Shown: positions 46,267-55,212, counted from the first letter of the stretch. The stretch: 64,000 nt of DNA from Mesorhizobium sophorae (GCF_002270415.1 NZ_NNRI01000022.1:496001-560000); one strand, 5' to 3'. Notes: a model not told the origin generated them from the sequence alone. Numbers and translations are program-made.

Positions 46267-46635
46267 ATGAAACGCATTGTCCTTTCCGCTCTCGCTTTCT
46301 CGATACTGGCCGCCACGTCGCTCGCCGGCCAGGCCGCGCCGATGAATGCGCCGAACGCCCCGCAGTCGACCTACAGCCAGGTCGACTGGCAGAAGCCCGG
46401 CAAGCACGTCGACGTCAGGAAGCGTGTCGTGAAGAAGGAGATCGTCGTGAAGCGCAGCCATTGGCGCAATGGCCAGAAGTATTCCGGTTGGAGGCAGCAC
46501 CGGCCGATCCGCGACTATGGCCGCTATGGCCTGCATCGCCCAGGCCGCGGCCAGGAGTGGATACGCGTCGGCAACGACTATGTGCTGGTCGGCGTTCTCT
46601 CCGGCGTCATTTTCGGCGCGCTTGCCGGGCAGTAA
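46267..46635 (+). CDS. RcnB-like exported protein
   Basis: A 122-residue protein with a signal peptide (RIVLSALAFSILAATSLAGQA) and a basic body with KRVVKKEIVVKRSHWRNGQKYSGWRQHR, then IRDYGRYGLHRPGRGQEWIRVGNDYVLV and a final hydrophobic stretch. The GYGL/YVLV ending matches the RcnB family, periplasmic proteins that influence nickel and cobalt balance in enteric bacteria; in rhizobia the role is unknown. Preceded by AAGGAG and followed by a strong terminator. Confidence 0.8.
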   Translation: MKRIVLSALAFSILAATSLAGQAAPMNAPNAPQSTYSQVDWQKPGKHVDVRKRVVKKEIVVKRSHWRNGQKYSGWRQHRPIRDYGRYGLHRPGRGQEWIRVGNDYVLVGVLSGVIFGALAGQ

Positions 46636-46671
46636 ATCTCGTCTGGGCCAGCACCCTGTTGGAGGTGAAAG

Positions 46672-46700
46672 AAAGGCGGCCCGCAACGGCCGCCTTTTTT
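46672..46700 (+). terminator. Rho-independent terminator
   Basis: AAAGGCGGCC-CGCAAC-GGCCGCC followed by TTTTTT: a seven-pair GC stem with an exact T-run, located 37 bases after the RcnB-like gene. Confidence 0.9.
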
Positions 46701-46784
46701 GCCCTGTGGAAACCGGGCATCGTCCGCATTAGGGGTCGTCGGATTCCGCGGGCATGATTATATGGTGGGGAAACGAGTTTCCCG

Positions 46785-48719
46785 ATGCGCTTTCCGCCCG
46801 CCTTCCTCGACGAGATCCGCGACCGCGTGCCGATTTCATCGGTGATCGGCCAGCGCGTGGCGTGGGACAGGAAGAAGACCAACGCGCCGCGCGGCGATTA
46901 TTGGGCCTGCTGCCCGTTCCATGGCGAGAAGAGCCCATCCTTCCACTGCGAGGACAAGAAGGGCCGCTACCATTGTTTCGGCTGCTCGGTTTCGGGCGAT
47001 CATTTCAAGTTCCTCACCGAACTCGACGGCATGAGCTTTCCCGAAGCGGTCGAGAAGGTCGCCGACATGGCCGGCGTGCCGATGCCTGTCCGCGATGCGC
47101 AGGAGGAGCGGCGCGAAAAGGAGCGCGCCAGCCTGACGAACGTCATGGAGATGGCGACCGCCTTCTTCCAGGAGCGCCTGCAGGGGCCGGAGGGTGCGAA
47201 AGCCCGCGCTTATCTGCGCGATCGTGAGCTGACACCGGCCACGCAGCAATCGTTCAGGCTCGGCTTCGCGCCCGACAGCCGCAATGCGCTGAAGGAGCAT
47301 CTCGCCGCCAGGGGTGTTCCCAAAGCCGATATCGAGGCCTGCGGGCTGGTGCGGCATGGCGACGACATTCCGGTCTCCTATGACTGGTTCCGCGACCGCA
47401 TCATGTTCCCGATCCCGGATTCGCGTGGCAAGATCATTGCTTTCGGGGGCCGCGCGCTGGCGCCCGATGCGCTAGCCAAATACATGAACTCGCCCGACAC
47501 CGAGCTCTTCCACAAGGGCAACGTGCTCTACAATTACGCCCGCGCCCGCAAGGCGCTTGCCAAGGGCGGCACGGTCATTGCCGTCGAAGGCTATATGGAC
47601 GTGATCGCGCTGGCGCAGGCCGGCTTCGAGAATGTCGTGGCGCCGCTCGGCACGGCGCTCACCGAAAACCAGCTCGAGCTGTTGTGGCGCATGGCCGGCG
47701 AGCCGGTGCTGTGCTTCGACGGCGACAAGGCCGGCCTGAAGGCTGCCTGGCGGGCCGCCGACATGGCCCTGCCGGCGGTGCAGGCAGGGCGCTCGGCGCG
47801 CTTCGCGTTGCTGCCGGAAGGCAAGGATCCCGACGACCTGGTCAAGGCCGAAGGGCCGGACGCTTTCCGTTCCGTGCTGGCCGATGCGCGGCCGCTGGCC
47901 GACCTTCTGTGGATGCGCGAAACGGCCGGCGGCGTCTTCGACACGCCGGAGCGGCGGGCCGAGCTCGAAAAGACGTTGCGCGAACTGACCAGCCGCATCC
48001 GCGACGAAAGCCTTCGCTATCACTATCAACAGGAAATGCGCGAGCGCGTGCTGAGCTTCTTCGGCGCGCAGCGCGGTACAAGGCAAGGCCGCCAGGATGG
48101 GCGCCCGGGCCAAGGCAAGGCGCCGCCGCCGGGCGGACAATTCGCCAAGGCCGGCGGCGGACGCACGCCGATCACCGAGAGCCTTGGCCGCTCGGCGCTG
48201 GTCAAGCGCGGCAGCGAGGGGATGTCGATGCGCGAGGCGACGATCATCGTCGCGCTGGTCAACCATCCGGTGCTGATCGACGAGAATTTCGCACATATCG
48301 AGTTTCTCGATCTCGCCAACTCCGATCTGAGGCGGCTGCACGCCGCCATCCTCGACGCGATGGCGCATGACATGGCCAATGACCGTCAGGCCGTGGTGGC
48401 AATGATCGAGCGCGCCGGCTGCGCCGAGATCTGGGAGCGGGCGGTCGGGCTGATCCGGCGAATGCGGCATTGGCCGGCGCTGGAGACCGCAGCCCTCGAG
48501 GATGCCCGCGACGCTTTCAGCCAGGCCCTGCACTTGCAGCGCAGCGCGCGCACCTTACATAAGGAGCTGAAACAGGCGGAAGCGGCGCTCGCCACCGATC
48601 CCACAGACGAGAACTATCGGCACCTGATCGAAATTCAGGCGCAATTTCAGGATGTACAAGCGACGGAAGCGCTGATCGAAGGATTCGGCGTCTCCTCGGG
48701 CAGGGCCGGGCGGGCTTAA
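46785..48719 (+). CDS. dnaG: DNA primase
   Basis: A 644-residue primase that makes RNA primers at the replication fork. The N-terminal CHC2 zinc-binding domain reads CPFHGEKSPSFHCEDKKGRYHCFGCSVSGD (about 44-72), followed by the catalytic DnaG core and its TOPRIM centre VEGYMDVIALAQAGFENVVAPLGTALT near 267-293 with CFDGDKAGLKAA. The variable C-terminal 200 residues contact helicase. Directly followed by a repeat element and rpoD, a common macromolecular-synthesis neighbourhood. Confidence 0.97.
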   Translation: MRFPPAFLDEIRDRVPISSVIGQRVAWDRKKTNAPRGDYWACCPFHGEKSPSFHCEDKKGRYHCFGCSVSGDHFKFLTELDGMSFPEAVEKVADMAGVPMPVRDAQEERREKERASLTNVMEMATAFFQERLQGPEGAKARAYLRDRELTPATQQSFRLGFAPDSRNALKEHLAARGVPKADIEACGLVRHGDDIPVSYDWFRDRIMFPIPDSRGKIIAFGGRALAPDALAKYMNSPDTELFHKGNVLYNYARARKALAKGGTVIAVEGYMDVIALAQAGFENVVAPLGTALTENQLELLWRMAGEPVLCFDGDKAGLKAAWRAADMALPAVQAGRSARFALLPEGKDPDDLVKAEGPDAFRSVLADARPLADLLWMRETAGGVFDTPERRAELEKTLRELTSRIRDESLRYHYQQEMRERVLSFFGAQRGTRQGRQDGRPGQGKAPPPGGQFAKAGGGRTPITESLGRSALVKRGSEGMSMREATIIVALVNHPVLIDENFAHIEFLDLANSDLRRLHAAILDAMAHDMANDRQAVVAMIERAGCAEIWERAVGLIRRMRHWPALETAALEDARDAFSQALHLQRSARTLHKELKQAEAALATDPTDENYRHLIEIQAQFQDVQATEALIEGFGVSSGRAGRA

Positions 48720-48787
48720 AGCATGATCCCGAAAGTGGGAACGGTTTTTCGGACAAACGGAAACCGTTTGTCCAGAGATCGTGCTTC
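48719..48787. repeat. Rhizobial GCATGATCCCGAAA-type palindrome
   Basis: The element begins AGCATGATCCCGAAAGTGGG and ends GAGATCGTGCTTCC, with outer inverted ends and an inner perfect ten-base stem GGACAAACGG-AAA-CCGTTTGTCC (48751-48773). It starts at the last base of the dnaG stop codon and is a member of a dispersed Rhizobiales repeat; a shorter relative occurs at 54184. Confidence 0.8.
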
Positions 48788-49204
48788 CACCAAAAGAAAG
48801 ACAGAGCCTTTGCCGGCCGATAGGGCAGGGACGGGCTCGGCAAGAGAGTGAAATGTGAAAGCGCTGTTGCGCGTCCAAATGGCGCGTGGCGGGGCTAAGT
48901 CGGGTAATTGATTCGCTTTTTTCATGCGAATCATGCGAGAGGCGCTTGACCTTCCGGCAGAATGGCGGAATCAGGACGATTCGAAACGTTAACCCGCACC
49001 CGCGTCGACGGGAAATAAACGATGTGAGGTACTGGTCACTGGACAGGCAAGCTGCCTGCCACAGATATCAGGGTTAATCTGGACTTAACGAGAGATGCAG
49101 TTACTGGCCCGGTGAAGCGCGACTCATAAGCGAGTGCATCCGATTTGACTGGTCCGACAGCTTACGCGGCTTTGATGTTCGGCCGCTAGGAGAAGATAAA
49201 GACT
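48788..49204 (+). promoter_or_regulatory. rpoD upstream control region with clustered GANTC sites
   Basis: This non-coding stretch (485 bases from the dnaG stop including the repeat) holds five GANTC sites at 48910, 48928, 48968, 48978 and 49121, an inverted repeat GATTCGC-9-GCGAATC (48910-48932), a CTTGAC that could be a -35 at 48945-48950, and a CtrA-type box at 49074. GANTC is the target of the cell-cycle methylase CcrM in alphaproteobacteria. No gene is seen here. Confidence 0.6.
49074..49089 (+). promoter_or_regulatory. CtrA-type binding site upstream of rpoD
   Basis: TTAA-TCTGGAC-TTAAC fits the CtrA consensus TTAA-N7-TTAAC exactly and lies 116 bases before the rpoD start codon. It is the only such full match I noticed in the window. 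Confidence 0.65.
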
Positions 49205-51226
49205 ATGGCGACAAAGGAAAAGGAAGAGGTCGAAACCGAACGCGAAGGCGCCACCGATGGCCCTCTGCTCGACCTTTCCGACGATGCTGTCAAGAAGATG
49301 ATCAAGGCCGCCAAGAAGCGCGGCTATGTCACCATGGACGAGCTGAATTCGGTGCTGCCCTCCGAGGAAGTGACCTCAGAGCAGATCGAGGACACCATGG
49401 CGATGCTGTCCGACATGGGCATCAACGTGGTCGAGGACGACGAGCAGGGCGAAGAGCCCGAGGCCGCAGACACTGCGGCTGATGCCGAGGAAGACGCGAA
49501 CGAGCTGGCCGAGCAGACCGGCACCGCCGTTGCTGCCACCACCACCAAGAAAGAGCCGACCGACCGCACCGACGATCCGGTGCGCATGTATCTGCGCGAG
49601 ATGGGCTCGGTCGAGCTTCTGTCGCGCGAGGGCGAAATCGCCATCGCCAAGCGCATCGAGGCCGGCCGCGAGACGATGATCGCGGGCCTGTGCGAAAGCC
49701 CGCTGACCTTCCAGGCCATCATCATCTGGCGCGATGAGCTCAACGAATCCAAGATCCTGCTGCGCGAGATCATCGATCTCGAAGCCACCTATGCCGGCCC
49801 CGAGGCCAAGCAGGCGCCGGTGGTGGAGCGCATCGAGGAAGCCAAGGTCGAGGACAAGCCGCGCCGTTCGCGCGACGAGGAAGACGACGTCACCAATGTC
49901 GGCGCCGACACGCGCGGACTGGTCGATGACGACGAGGAAGACGAGGACGAGGCCAGCCTGTCGCTGGCGGCGATGGAAGCGGAACTCCGCCCCCAGGTGA
50001 TGGAGACGCTCGACGTCATCGCCGACACCTACAAGAAGCTGCGCAAGCTGCAGGACCAGCAGGTCGAGAACCGGCTGGCTGCGGCCGGCACGCTGTCGCC
50101 CAGCCAGGACCGCCGGCTGAAGGAGCTGAAGGACCAGTTGATCAAGGCGGTGAAGTCGCTGTCGCTCAACACGGCGCGCATCGAGGCGCTGGTCGAACAG
50201 CTCTACGACATCAACAAGCGCCTGGTGCAGAACGAGGGTAAGCTCCTGCGGCTCGCCGAAAGCTACGGCGTGCGCCGCGAGGAATTCCTGAAGGAATATC
50301 AGGGCTCGGAGCTCGACCCGAACTGGACGCGCGCGATCGGCAACCTGACCTCGCGCGGCTGGAAGGAATTCACCAAGAACGAGAAGGACGCCATCCGCGA
50401 CCTGCGCGCCGAAATCCAGCATCTGGCCACCGAAACGGCGATCTCGATCCTGGAATTCCGCAAGATCGTCAACCAGGTGCAGAAGGGCGAGCGCGAAGCC
50501 GCGATCGCCAAGAAGGAAATGGTCGAGGCCAATCTGCGTCTCGTCATCTCCATCGCCAAGAAATACACCAATCGCGGCCTGCAGTTCCTCGACCTGATCC
50601 AGGAAGGCAATATCGGCCTGATGAAGGCGGTCGACAAATTCGAATACCGCCGCGGCTACAAGTTCTCGACCTACGCGACATGGTGGATCCGGCAGGCGAT
50701 CACGCGTTCGATCGCCGACCAGGCGCGCACCATCCGTATTCCGGTGCACATGATCGAGACGATCAACAAAATCGTGCGCACCTCGCGCCAGATGCTGCAC
50801 GAGATCGGCCGTGAGCCGACGCCGGAAGAGCTGGCCGAAAAACTCGCCATGCCGCTCGAAAAAGTGCGCAAGGTGCTGAAGATCGCCAAGGAGCCGATCT
50901 CGCTCGAAACGCCAGTCGGCGACGAGGAGGATTCGCATCTGGGCGATTTCATCGAGGACAAGATGGCGATCCTGCCGATCGACGCGGCGATCCAGGCCAA
51001 TCTGCGCGAGACCACCACGCGCGTGCTGGCCTCGCTGACGCCGCGCGAGGAGCGCGTGCTGCGCATGCGCTTCGGCATTGGCATGAACACCGACCATACG
51101 CTGGAAGAGGTCGGCCAGCAGTTCTCGGTCACCCGCGAGCGCATCCGCCAGATCGAAGCCAAGGCGCTCAGGAAACTGAAGCACCCGAGCCGCAGCCGTA
51201 AGCTCAGGAGCTTTTTGGACAGTTGA
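49205..51226 (+). CDS. rpoD: RNA polymerase primary sigma factor
   Basis: A 673-residue sigma-70. The N-terminal region 1.1 precedes an acidic non-conserved stretch (EEDDVTNVGADTRG and EDDEED-like runs), then region 1.2/2 with DPVRMYLREMG and the DNA-melting RGYKFSTYATWWIRQAI, region 3, and region 4 TLEEVGQQFSVTRERIRQIEAKALRKLKHPSRS. It directs RNA polymerase to most housekeeping promoters. Start at ATG 49205 with an AGGAGA site. Presumably read from its own promoter after dnaG. Confidence 0.98.
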   Translation: MATKEKEEVETEREGATDGPLLDLSDDAVKKMIKAAKKRGYVTMDELNSVLPSEEVTSEQIEDTMAMLSDMGINVVEDDEQGEEPEAADTAADAEEDANELAEQTGTAVAATTTKKEPTDRTDDPVRMYLREMGSVELLSREGEIAIAKRIEAGRETMIAGLCESPLTFQAIIIWRDELNESKILLREIIDLEATYAGPEAKQAPVVERIEEAKVEDKPRRSRDEEDDVTNVGADTRGLVDDDEEDEDEASLSLAAMEAELRPQVMETLDVIADTYKKLRKLQDQQVENRLAAAGTLSPSQDRRLKELKDQLIKAVKSLSLNTARIEALVEQLYDINKRLVQNEGKLLRLAESYGVRREEFLKEYQGSELDPNWTRAIGNLTSRGWKEFTKNEKDAIRDLRAEIQHLATETAISILEFRKIVNQVQKGEREAAIAKKEMVEANLRLVISIAKKYTNRGLQFLDLIQEGNIGLMKAVDKFEYRRGYKFSTYATWWIRQAITRSIADQARTIRIPVHMIETINKIVRTSRQMLHEIGREPTPEELAEKLAMPLEKVRKVLKIAKEPISLETPVGDEEDSHLGDFIEDKMAILPIDAAIQANLRETTTRVLASLTPREERVLRMRFGIGMNTDHTLEEVGQQFSVTRERIRQIEAKALRKLKHPSRSRKLRSFLDS

Positions 51227-51349
51227 GCTCTGGACGGGTCGTCGCCGTCAGCTCAATTGGCTCCGGTATCGATGCCCTGCTGCGGTGTGCTCTTCGATGG
51301 GCGGTCCCAAGCAACGTGGCGGAGACTTGGGGCGCCCGCCGTTCCGGAA

Positions 51350-52408
51350 CTACCACAACGGCACGTCCAGCCGCGTCCCCTTGACGATGATGCCGCCCCG
51401 GTCGCCGATCTCTATCGAGCCATAACGCTGCCTGAAGCACTCGGGCAGCGGTCGGTCGCCCGGCACTGACAACCACAAACGCAGCATATGGCGCCGCTTG
51501 TCCGGGTCTGGCCAATCCCGAAAGCCGATGCGGTCGTGAAGCAGCGAATGATTGTAGACGAACTGCATGTCGCCGGGCCGCAGGCGCATCGACAGGTTTA
51601 GTCTGGGATCATTAGCAAGGCTGTCGAAGAGATCCAGCGCTTCGACATGCGCGGCGCTGAGCCGCATGGCATCCGGAAAGCGTTGCGCGCTGTCGATGTA
51701 CTGGCGCTGATAGATGCCGGTCAGCAATCCCGCATGCCAGTTGAGGACCGGGATTTCGAAGTAGGGTTTTTCCCCTTCCGGTATCTCGCCGCGCCGGTCG
51801 GTGGCGATCGGATCAAACAGCAGGCGGGTGAGGTCGGGCCGTTTCTTGCGCATCTCGTTGTAGATCGTCACTGTGCTCACCAGCAGGGACTCGCCGCCTT
51901 GCATGGCATCGCGCAGGCAGAGCAGACCGACAACATCGGCGGAGTCGGTGTGAAACGTCTGGCGCTCAGAGGTCTGGTAGATGCGCGTCGTGGCGTCCCT
52001 GGCGTCGGCGCCTGTGTCGCGGACGTGGCCGAGGATATGGCCCTGGGCATTCTGGGATCGTGCGCTTCCCAGATGCGCGCCAATCCCGCAGAAAATCGTT
52101 GCCGCCATTTGCGCCGAATATCTCTCGACCGGGAGACCGCGAAGCACCTCGAAGCCAATGCCGGCGATCAGTTTTTTGCGAAGGGCGGCAAGATGGCCGG
52201 CAAGCCGGGGCAAGGGGAAGTCAGCCTTGGTCAGGTTGCCGATGTCCTGCGAGCGGGCGAGAAAGCCGGTTGCCGCCAACTCCAGTTCCGCGACGTCGCG
52301 CGCGTCCAGTTCGACCAGCCAACGCTCAGGATGTTTCGCCATATCCTCGCCGGTCCATGCGGCAGGACTCTCGATCGATTCCGGCGGCAGGTCGATGGTT
52401 TCGCGCAT
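51350..52408 (-). CDS. TauD/TfdA-like Fe(II)/2-oxoglutarate dioxygenase
   Basis: A 352-residue oxygenase. The iron-binding HxD is FHTDSADVVGLLCL, the distal His is in YNHSLLHDR and the 2-oxoglutarate Arg in HMLRLWLSVPGDRPLP. It resembles the TauD-like group that hydroxylates small organic acids or amino-acid derivatives; the substrate is unknown. The ATG at 52408 has CGGAGAG seven bases upstream; an alternative GTG at 52474 lengthens it by 22 residues. Convergent with rpoD, no partner genes. Confidence 0.87.
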   Translation of the reverse strand: MRETIDLPPESIESPAAWTGEDMAKHPERWLVELDARDVAELELAATGFLARSQDIGNLTKADFPLPRLAGHLAALRKKLIAGIGFEVLRGLPVERYSAQMAATIFCGIGAHLGSARSQNAQGHILGHVRDTGADARDATTRIYQTSERQTFHTDSADVVGLLCLRDAMQGGESLLVSTVTIYNEMRKKRPDLTRLLFDPIATDRRGEIPEGEKPYFEIPVLNWHAGLLTGIYQRQYIDSAQRFPDAMRLSAAHVEALDLFDSLANDPRLNLSMRLRPGDMQFVYNHSLLHDRIGFRDWPDPDKRRHMLRLWLSVPGDRPLPECFRQRYGSIEIGDRGGIIVKGTRLDVPLW

Positions 52409-52725
52409 GAAGCTCTCCGGCGGCTGGATCGGTCTCGGTTGCCGGCCGGGGATTTCCGCCAGATCGACGGCCACGACCGAGATTGCCGCAATCGGGCGGG
52501 TTTTAAAACCGGCTTTCTCTGGTCGGCGCCGACCGTCTTACGGCCGTCGCTTTGCCGCCGCCTCGCGAGGCTCGCCTTTACCCAGCGACGGGCGTCGGCG
52601 CGGTAGTCCTTGCAGGATGTTCAATGCGGGTGGATAATTTCGCGTCGGATGCATTTTCTGGGCGACAAACCCGGATGCCCGCCCCGGCGAAGCCGCCGTG
52701 CTCCGTGGCCCGGAGGGAGGTGTGC
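52409..52725. other. Non-coding region between dioxygenase and GYD genes
   Basis: A 317-base divergent region. A perfect 12-base palindrome GGTTTTAAAACC (52499-52510) stands 91 bases upstream of the dioxygenase start and could be an operator. Nothing else clear is visible. Confidence 0.4.
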
Positions 52726-53019
52726 ATGACAAGCTATATCGTGCTGATGAACTGGACGGAACAGGGCGCCAGAAATGTGCGCGATTCACCGAAGCGACTC
52801 GACGCCGCCAGGAAGCAGCTGGGAGACATGGGCGGATCGTTCAAGGCGTTCTACCTGACCATGGGTGAATACGACATGGTGGCCGTGGTCGAAGCGCCCG
52901 ACGACGCGGTCCTGGCTCGCTTCTCGCTGATGCTGGCGGCGGCCGGCAACATCAGAACGCGGACGCTGAAAGCCTTCCCCGAATTTGCCTACCGCGAGAT
53001 CATCACCTCGCTCGGGTAG
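52726..53019 (+). CDS. GYD-domain protein
   Basis: A 97-residue protein of the GYD family, alpha/beta ferredoxin-like small proteins of unknown function. YIVLMNWTEQGARNVRDSPKRLDAARKQL opens it, and MGEYDMVAVVEAPDDAVLARFSLMLAAAGNIRTRTLKAF is the family core. A strong GGAGGGAGG ribosome site precedes the ATG at 52726. Confidence 0.9.
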   Translation: MTSYIVLMNWTEQGARNVRDSPKRLDAARKQLGDMGGSFKAFYLTMGEYDMVAVVEAPDDAVLARFSLMLAAAGNIRTRTLKAFPEFAYREIITSLG

Positions 53020-53070
53020 AGCCCTGAGAACAGCGCGGAGGCTGAAGCGCTTTCAGGTCCTTGTCTAATA

Positions 53071-53108
53071 CATGTCGCCCAAATCCGCTGCGCAGTTTGG
53101 GCGACATG
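53071..53108. repeat. Short rhizobial palindrome, copy 2
   Basis: CATGTCGCCCAAA-12-TTTGGGCGACATG is a perfect inverted repeat with 13-base arms and loop TCCGCTGCGCAG. It lies just before the DMT transporter gene and shares loop and flank with the element at 22433-22466. Confidence 0.8.
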
Positions 53109-53123
53109 CACTAGGATGCGGCC

Positions 53124-54182
53124 ATGTCCGAACCGAATTCACATGCGCATCTGTGGCCCGGCGTGCCGCTCGCTCTGGGCTCCGCCATCCTGTTCGGCGC
53201 TGCGCCGCCGCTGTGCAAGCTGCTGCTCGACAGCGTCAATCCCTTCATGCTGGCCGGTCTGCTCTATCTCGGCGCCGGCGCCGGGCTGGCCCTCTATCGC
53301 TCGGCTCGCGGCGGCGGCGCCGGCGAGGCGCAGCTGACCGCCAGGGACATACCATGGCTGCTGCTGGCGATCGGCGCCGGCGGCATCGTCGCGCCGGTGC
53401 TGCTGATGTTCGGCCTCGGCCTCAATACCGCATCCAGTTCCGCGCTGCTGCTTAATCTCGAAGGGTTGGCGACGATGGCGATCGCCTGGCTCGTCTACCG
53501 CGAGAATGTCGACCGCCGGCTGCTCCTGGGCGCCTTCGCCATCGTGGCCGGCGCCGTTCTGCTGTCGTGGCAAGGTGAGGGCGTTGCCTTCAACCTTGGT
53601 GCCGTGCTCGTCGCCGCGGCGTGCCTGGCGTGGGGGCTGGACAACAATTTCACTCGTAAGATCTCGGCCACCGACCCGGTGGTGATCGCCATGCTCAAAG
53701 GGCTGGTGGCTGGTGTCGTCAATGTCGGGTTGGCGCTCGCCGGCGGGGCTTCGTTTCCGCCAGCGTCGATCGTCGCAGTCACCGCGGCCGTCGGCTTCTT
53801 TGTCATCGGGGTCAGCCTGGTGATGTTCATCGTAGCGTTGCGTCATCTCGGCACGGCACGGACAGGGGCGTATTACTCGCTCGCCCCCTTTATCGGTGCG
53901 CTGCTGGCAATCGTCATCCTGGGTGACGCCGTCACGCTCAAGCTGGCGGTCACCGGGCTTCTGATGGCCTTCGGCCTCTGGCTGCATCTGTCGGAACGCC
54001 ATGAGCACGAGCACGACCACGAGGAACTGGAACACGAGCACAGCCATGTGCACGACGAGCACCACCAGCACCATCATGACGGACCGGTGAGCGAGCCGCA
54101 TTCGCACTGGCACCGGCATGCGCCCATGCGCCACCGGCATCCGCATTATCCCGACCTGCACCACAGGCATGGCCACGGCTGA
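53124..54182 (+). CDS. DMT/EamA transporter with histidine-rich tail
   Basis: A 352-residue protein: ten predicted helices in two EamA repeats over residues 1-290 (for example LGSAILFGAAPPLCKLLLD and LGTARTGAYYSLAPFIGALLAIVILGDAV), then a C-terminal tail of about 60 residues that is extremely His-rich (HEHEHDHEELEHEHSH, HHQHHHDG, HSHWHRHAP, HHRHGHG). The tail could bind zinc, nickel or cobalt; whether the transporter itself moves metals is unknown. The gene begins 15 bases after a palindrome. Confidence 0.85.
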   Translation: MSEPNSHAHLWPGVPLALGSAILFGAAPPLCKLLLDSVNPFMLAGLLYLGAGAGLALYRSARGGGAGEAQLTARDIPWLLLAIGAGGIVAPVLLMFGLGLNTASSSALLLNLEGLATMAIAWLVYRENVDRRLLLGAFAIVAGAVLLSWQGEGVAFNLGAVLVAAACLAWGLDNNFTRKISATDPVVIAMLKGLVAGVVNVGLALAGGASFPPASIVAVTAAVGFFVIGVSLVMFIVALRHLGTARTGAYYSLAPFIGALLAIVILGDAVTLKLAVTGLLMAFGLWLHLSERHEHEHDHEELEHEHSHVHDEHHQHHHDGPVSEPHSHWHRHAPMRHRHPHYPDLHHRHGHG

Positions 54183-54183
54183 G

Positions 54184-54220
54184 CATGATCCCGGAAAGCA
54201 GGTGCCGGTTTTTGGAAGGA
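54184..54220. repeat. Partial rhizobial GCATGATCCCGGAAA repeat
   Basis: GCATGATCCCGGAAAGCAGGTGCCGGTTTTTGG fills the gap between the DMT gene and the DCC gene. It is related to the start of the element at 48719 but lacks the right half. Confidence 0.65.
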
Positions 54221-54223
54221 TCC

Positions 54224-54616
54224 ATGCCCGAGCAACGGACCAAGCCCTTGCTGACCGTCTGGTACAACACACGCTGCCCGGTTTGCGATGCCGGCATCAG
54301 CCGGCAAAAGCGGCGGCTGATCGAAGCGGTCAAGGCCGGACGGATCGTGTTTCGCGACATCAACCTTGAACCGGCGGCACTTGCCGGATTTGGCGCTTCG
54401 CTTGAGGATATCCGTCGCCGGCTGCACGCGACCGACGCCGACGGCCGACTGCTGGTGGGCGCCGATGTCGCCATTGCCGTGTGGCAGATAACGCCAGGCG
54501 AGGGCTGGCTGGCGACGGTGTTCGGCAATCCGGTTGCCTTGCCGCTGACGCGTTTTGCCTATGATCGGATCGCCGACCTGCTCTACGCCTGGAACCGGCG
54601 CAACGGCCGCTGGTAG
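54224..54616 (+). CDS. DCC/DUF393-family thiol-disulfide protein
   Basis: A 130-residue protein of the DUF393 (DCC) family: VWYNTRCPVCDAGISRQKRRL carries the CPVC pair where the family usually has D-x-x-C-x-x-C, followed by RIVFRDINLEPAALAGFG and the WQITPGEGWLATVFG region. These proteins are thought to have a thioredoxin-like fold and redox function. ATG at 54224. Its position right after the DMT gene suggests a common transcript. Confidence 0.85.
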   Translation: MPEQRTKPLLTVWYNTRCPVCDAGISRQKRRLIEAVKAGRIVFRDINLEPAALAGFGASLEDIRRRLHATDADGRLLVGADVAIAVWQITPGEGWLATVFGNPVALPLTRFAYDRIADLLYAWNRRNGRW

Positions 54617-54683
54617 CGGTTCCTCGTCGGCGACCGGGCGAATGGAGGTCCCGAACCATTTGCGGACCTCCCTTTGCCAGGCC

Positions 54684-54941
54684 CTATCGACCGGCCCGCT
54701 CGCAGAGTGCGCCGACGATGCGGCGCACCATCGGCAGCACCAGCAGCAGCGTTGGAAACGCCACCAGCCAGGACAGACCCCAGGCGGTCATCCAGATCGT
54801 CGGCAGGCCGGGGTGGAAACCGAGGCTTTTCAGCGTCGAGATGAATGAGACAATGAAGGTCATCAACAGCGACAGCACCAGCGGGCTGAGGATGGCAGCA
54901 TAGCGCGCGGGCAGCTTCCTGCGCCGATTTCTTGTAGTCAT
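54684..54941 (-). CDS. DUF2798 small membrane protein
   Basis: An 85-residue protein with two strongly hydrophobic helices (AILSPLVLSLLMTFIVSFIS and WLVAFPTLLLVLPMVRRIV) separated by a short loop GLPTIWMTAWGLS, matching DUF2798. Function unknown. The ATG at 54941 is preferred over an upstream start at 55007. It is divergent from the PadR gene with promoter elements between. Confidence 0.85.
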   Translation of the reverse strand: MTTRNRRRKLPARYAAILSPLVLSLLMTFIVSFISTLKSLGFHPGLPTIWMTAWGLSWLVAFPTLLLVLPMVRRIVGALCERAGR

Positions 54942-55130
54942 TTTGGGAGTTTCCCTGAAGTGTCCGGTCCGTCGCATTTGGCATCCATTCGCCGGTTTTC
55001 GGCGCAATTGCCCGGAAAGACCGGGTTGGATGCGTTGCTTGACGTCAGACGCTTACGGAGCAGCCGTGGCGCTCGCGGGCCTTCTAGCGGCACGCTCCGG
55101 CAAAAGCAAGCCTCTGGCGCGGCATTCAGA

Positions 55131-55194
55131 TACATCGTAAGATATATCTTGACTCCGACGATTGATGCGCCTAATTAAGATATATCGTAAGATA
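55131..55194 (+). promoter_or_regulatory. PadR promoter with two operator-like sites
   Basis: A -35 TTGACT (55149-55154) and a -10 TAATTA (55172-55177) are 17 bases apart. Site A TACATCGTAAGATATATCTTG (55131-55151) overlaps the -35 and contains the palindrome AAGATATATCTT; site B AAGATATATCGTAAGATA (55177-55194) follows the -10. Both share ATCGTAAGATA. Such sites suit autorepression by PadR. Confidence 0.75.
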
Positions 55195-55212
55195 GAACTC
55201 AAGGAGCAATCA

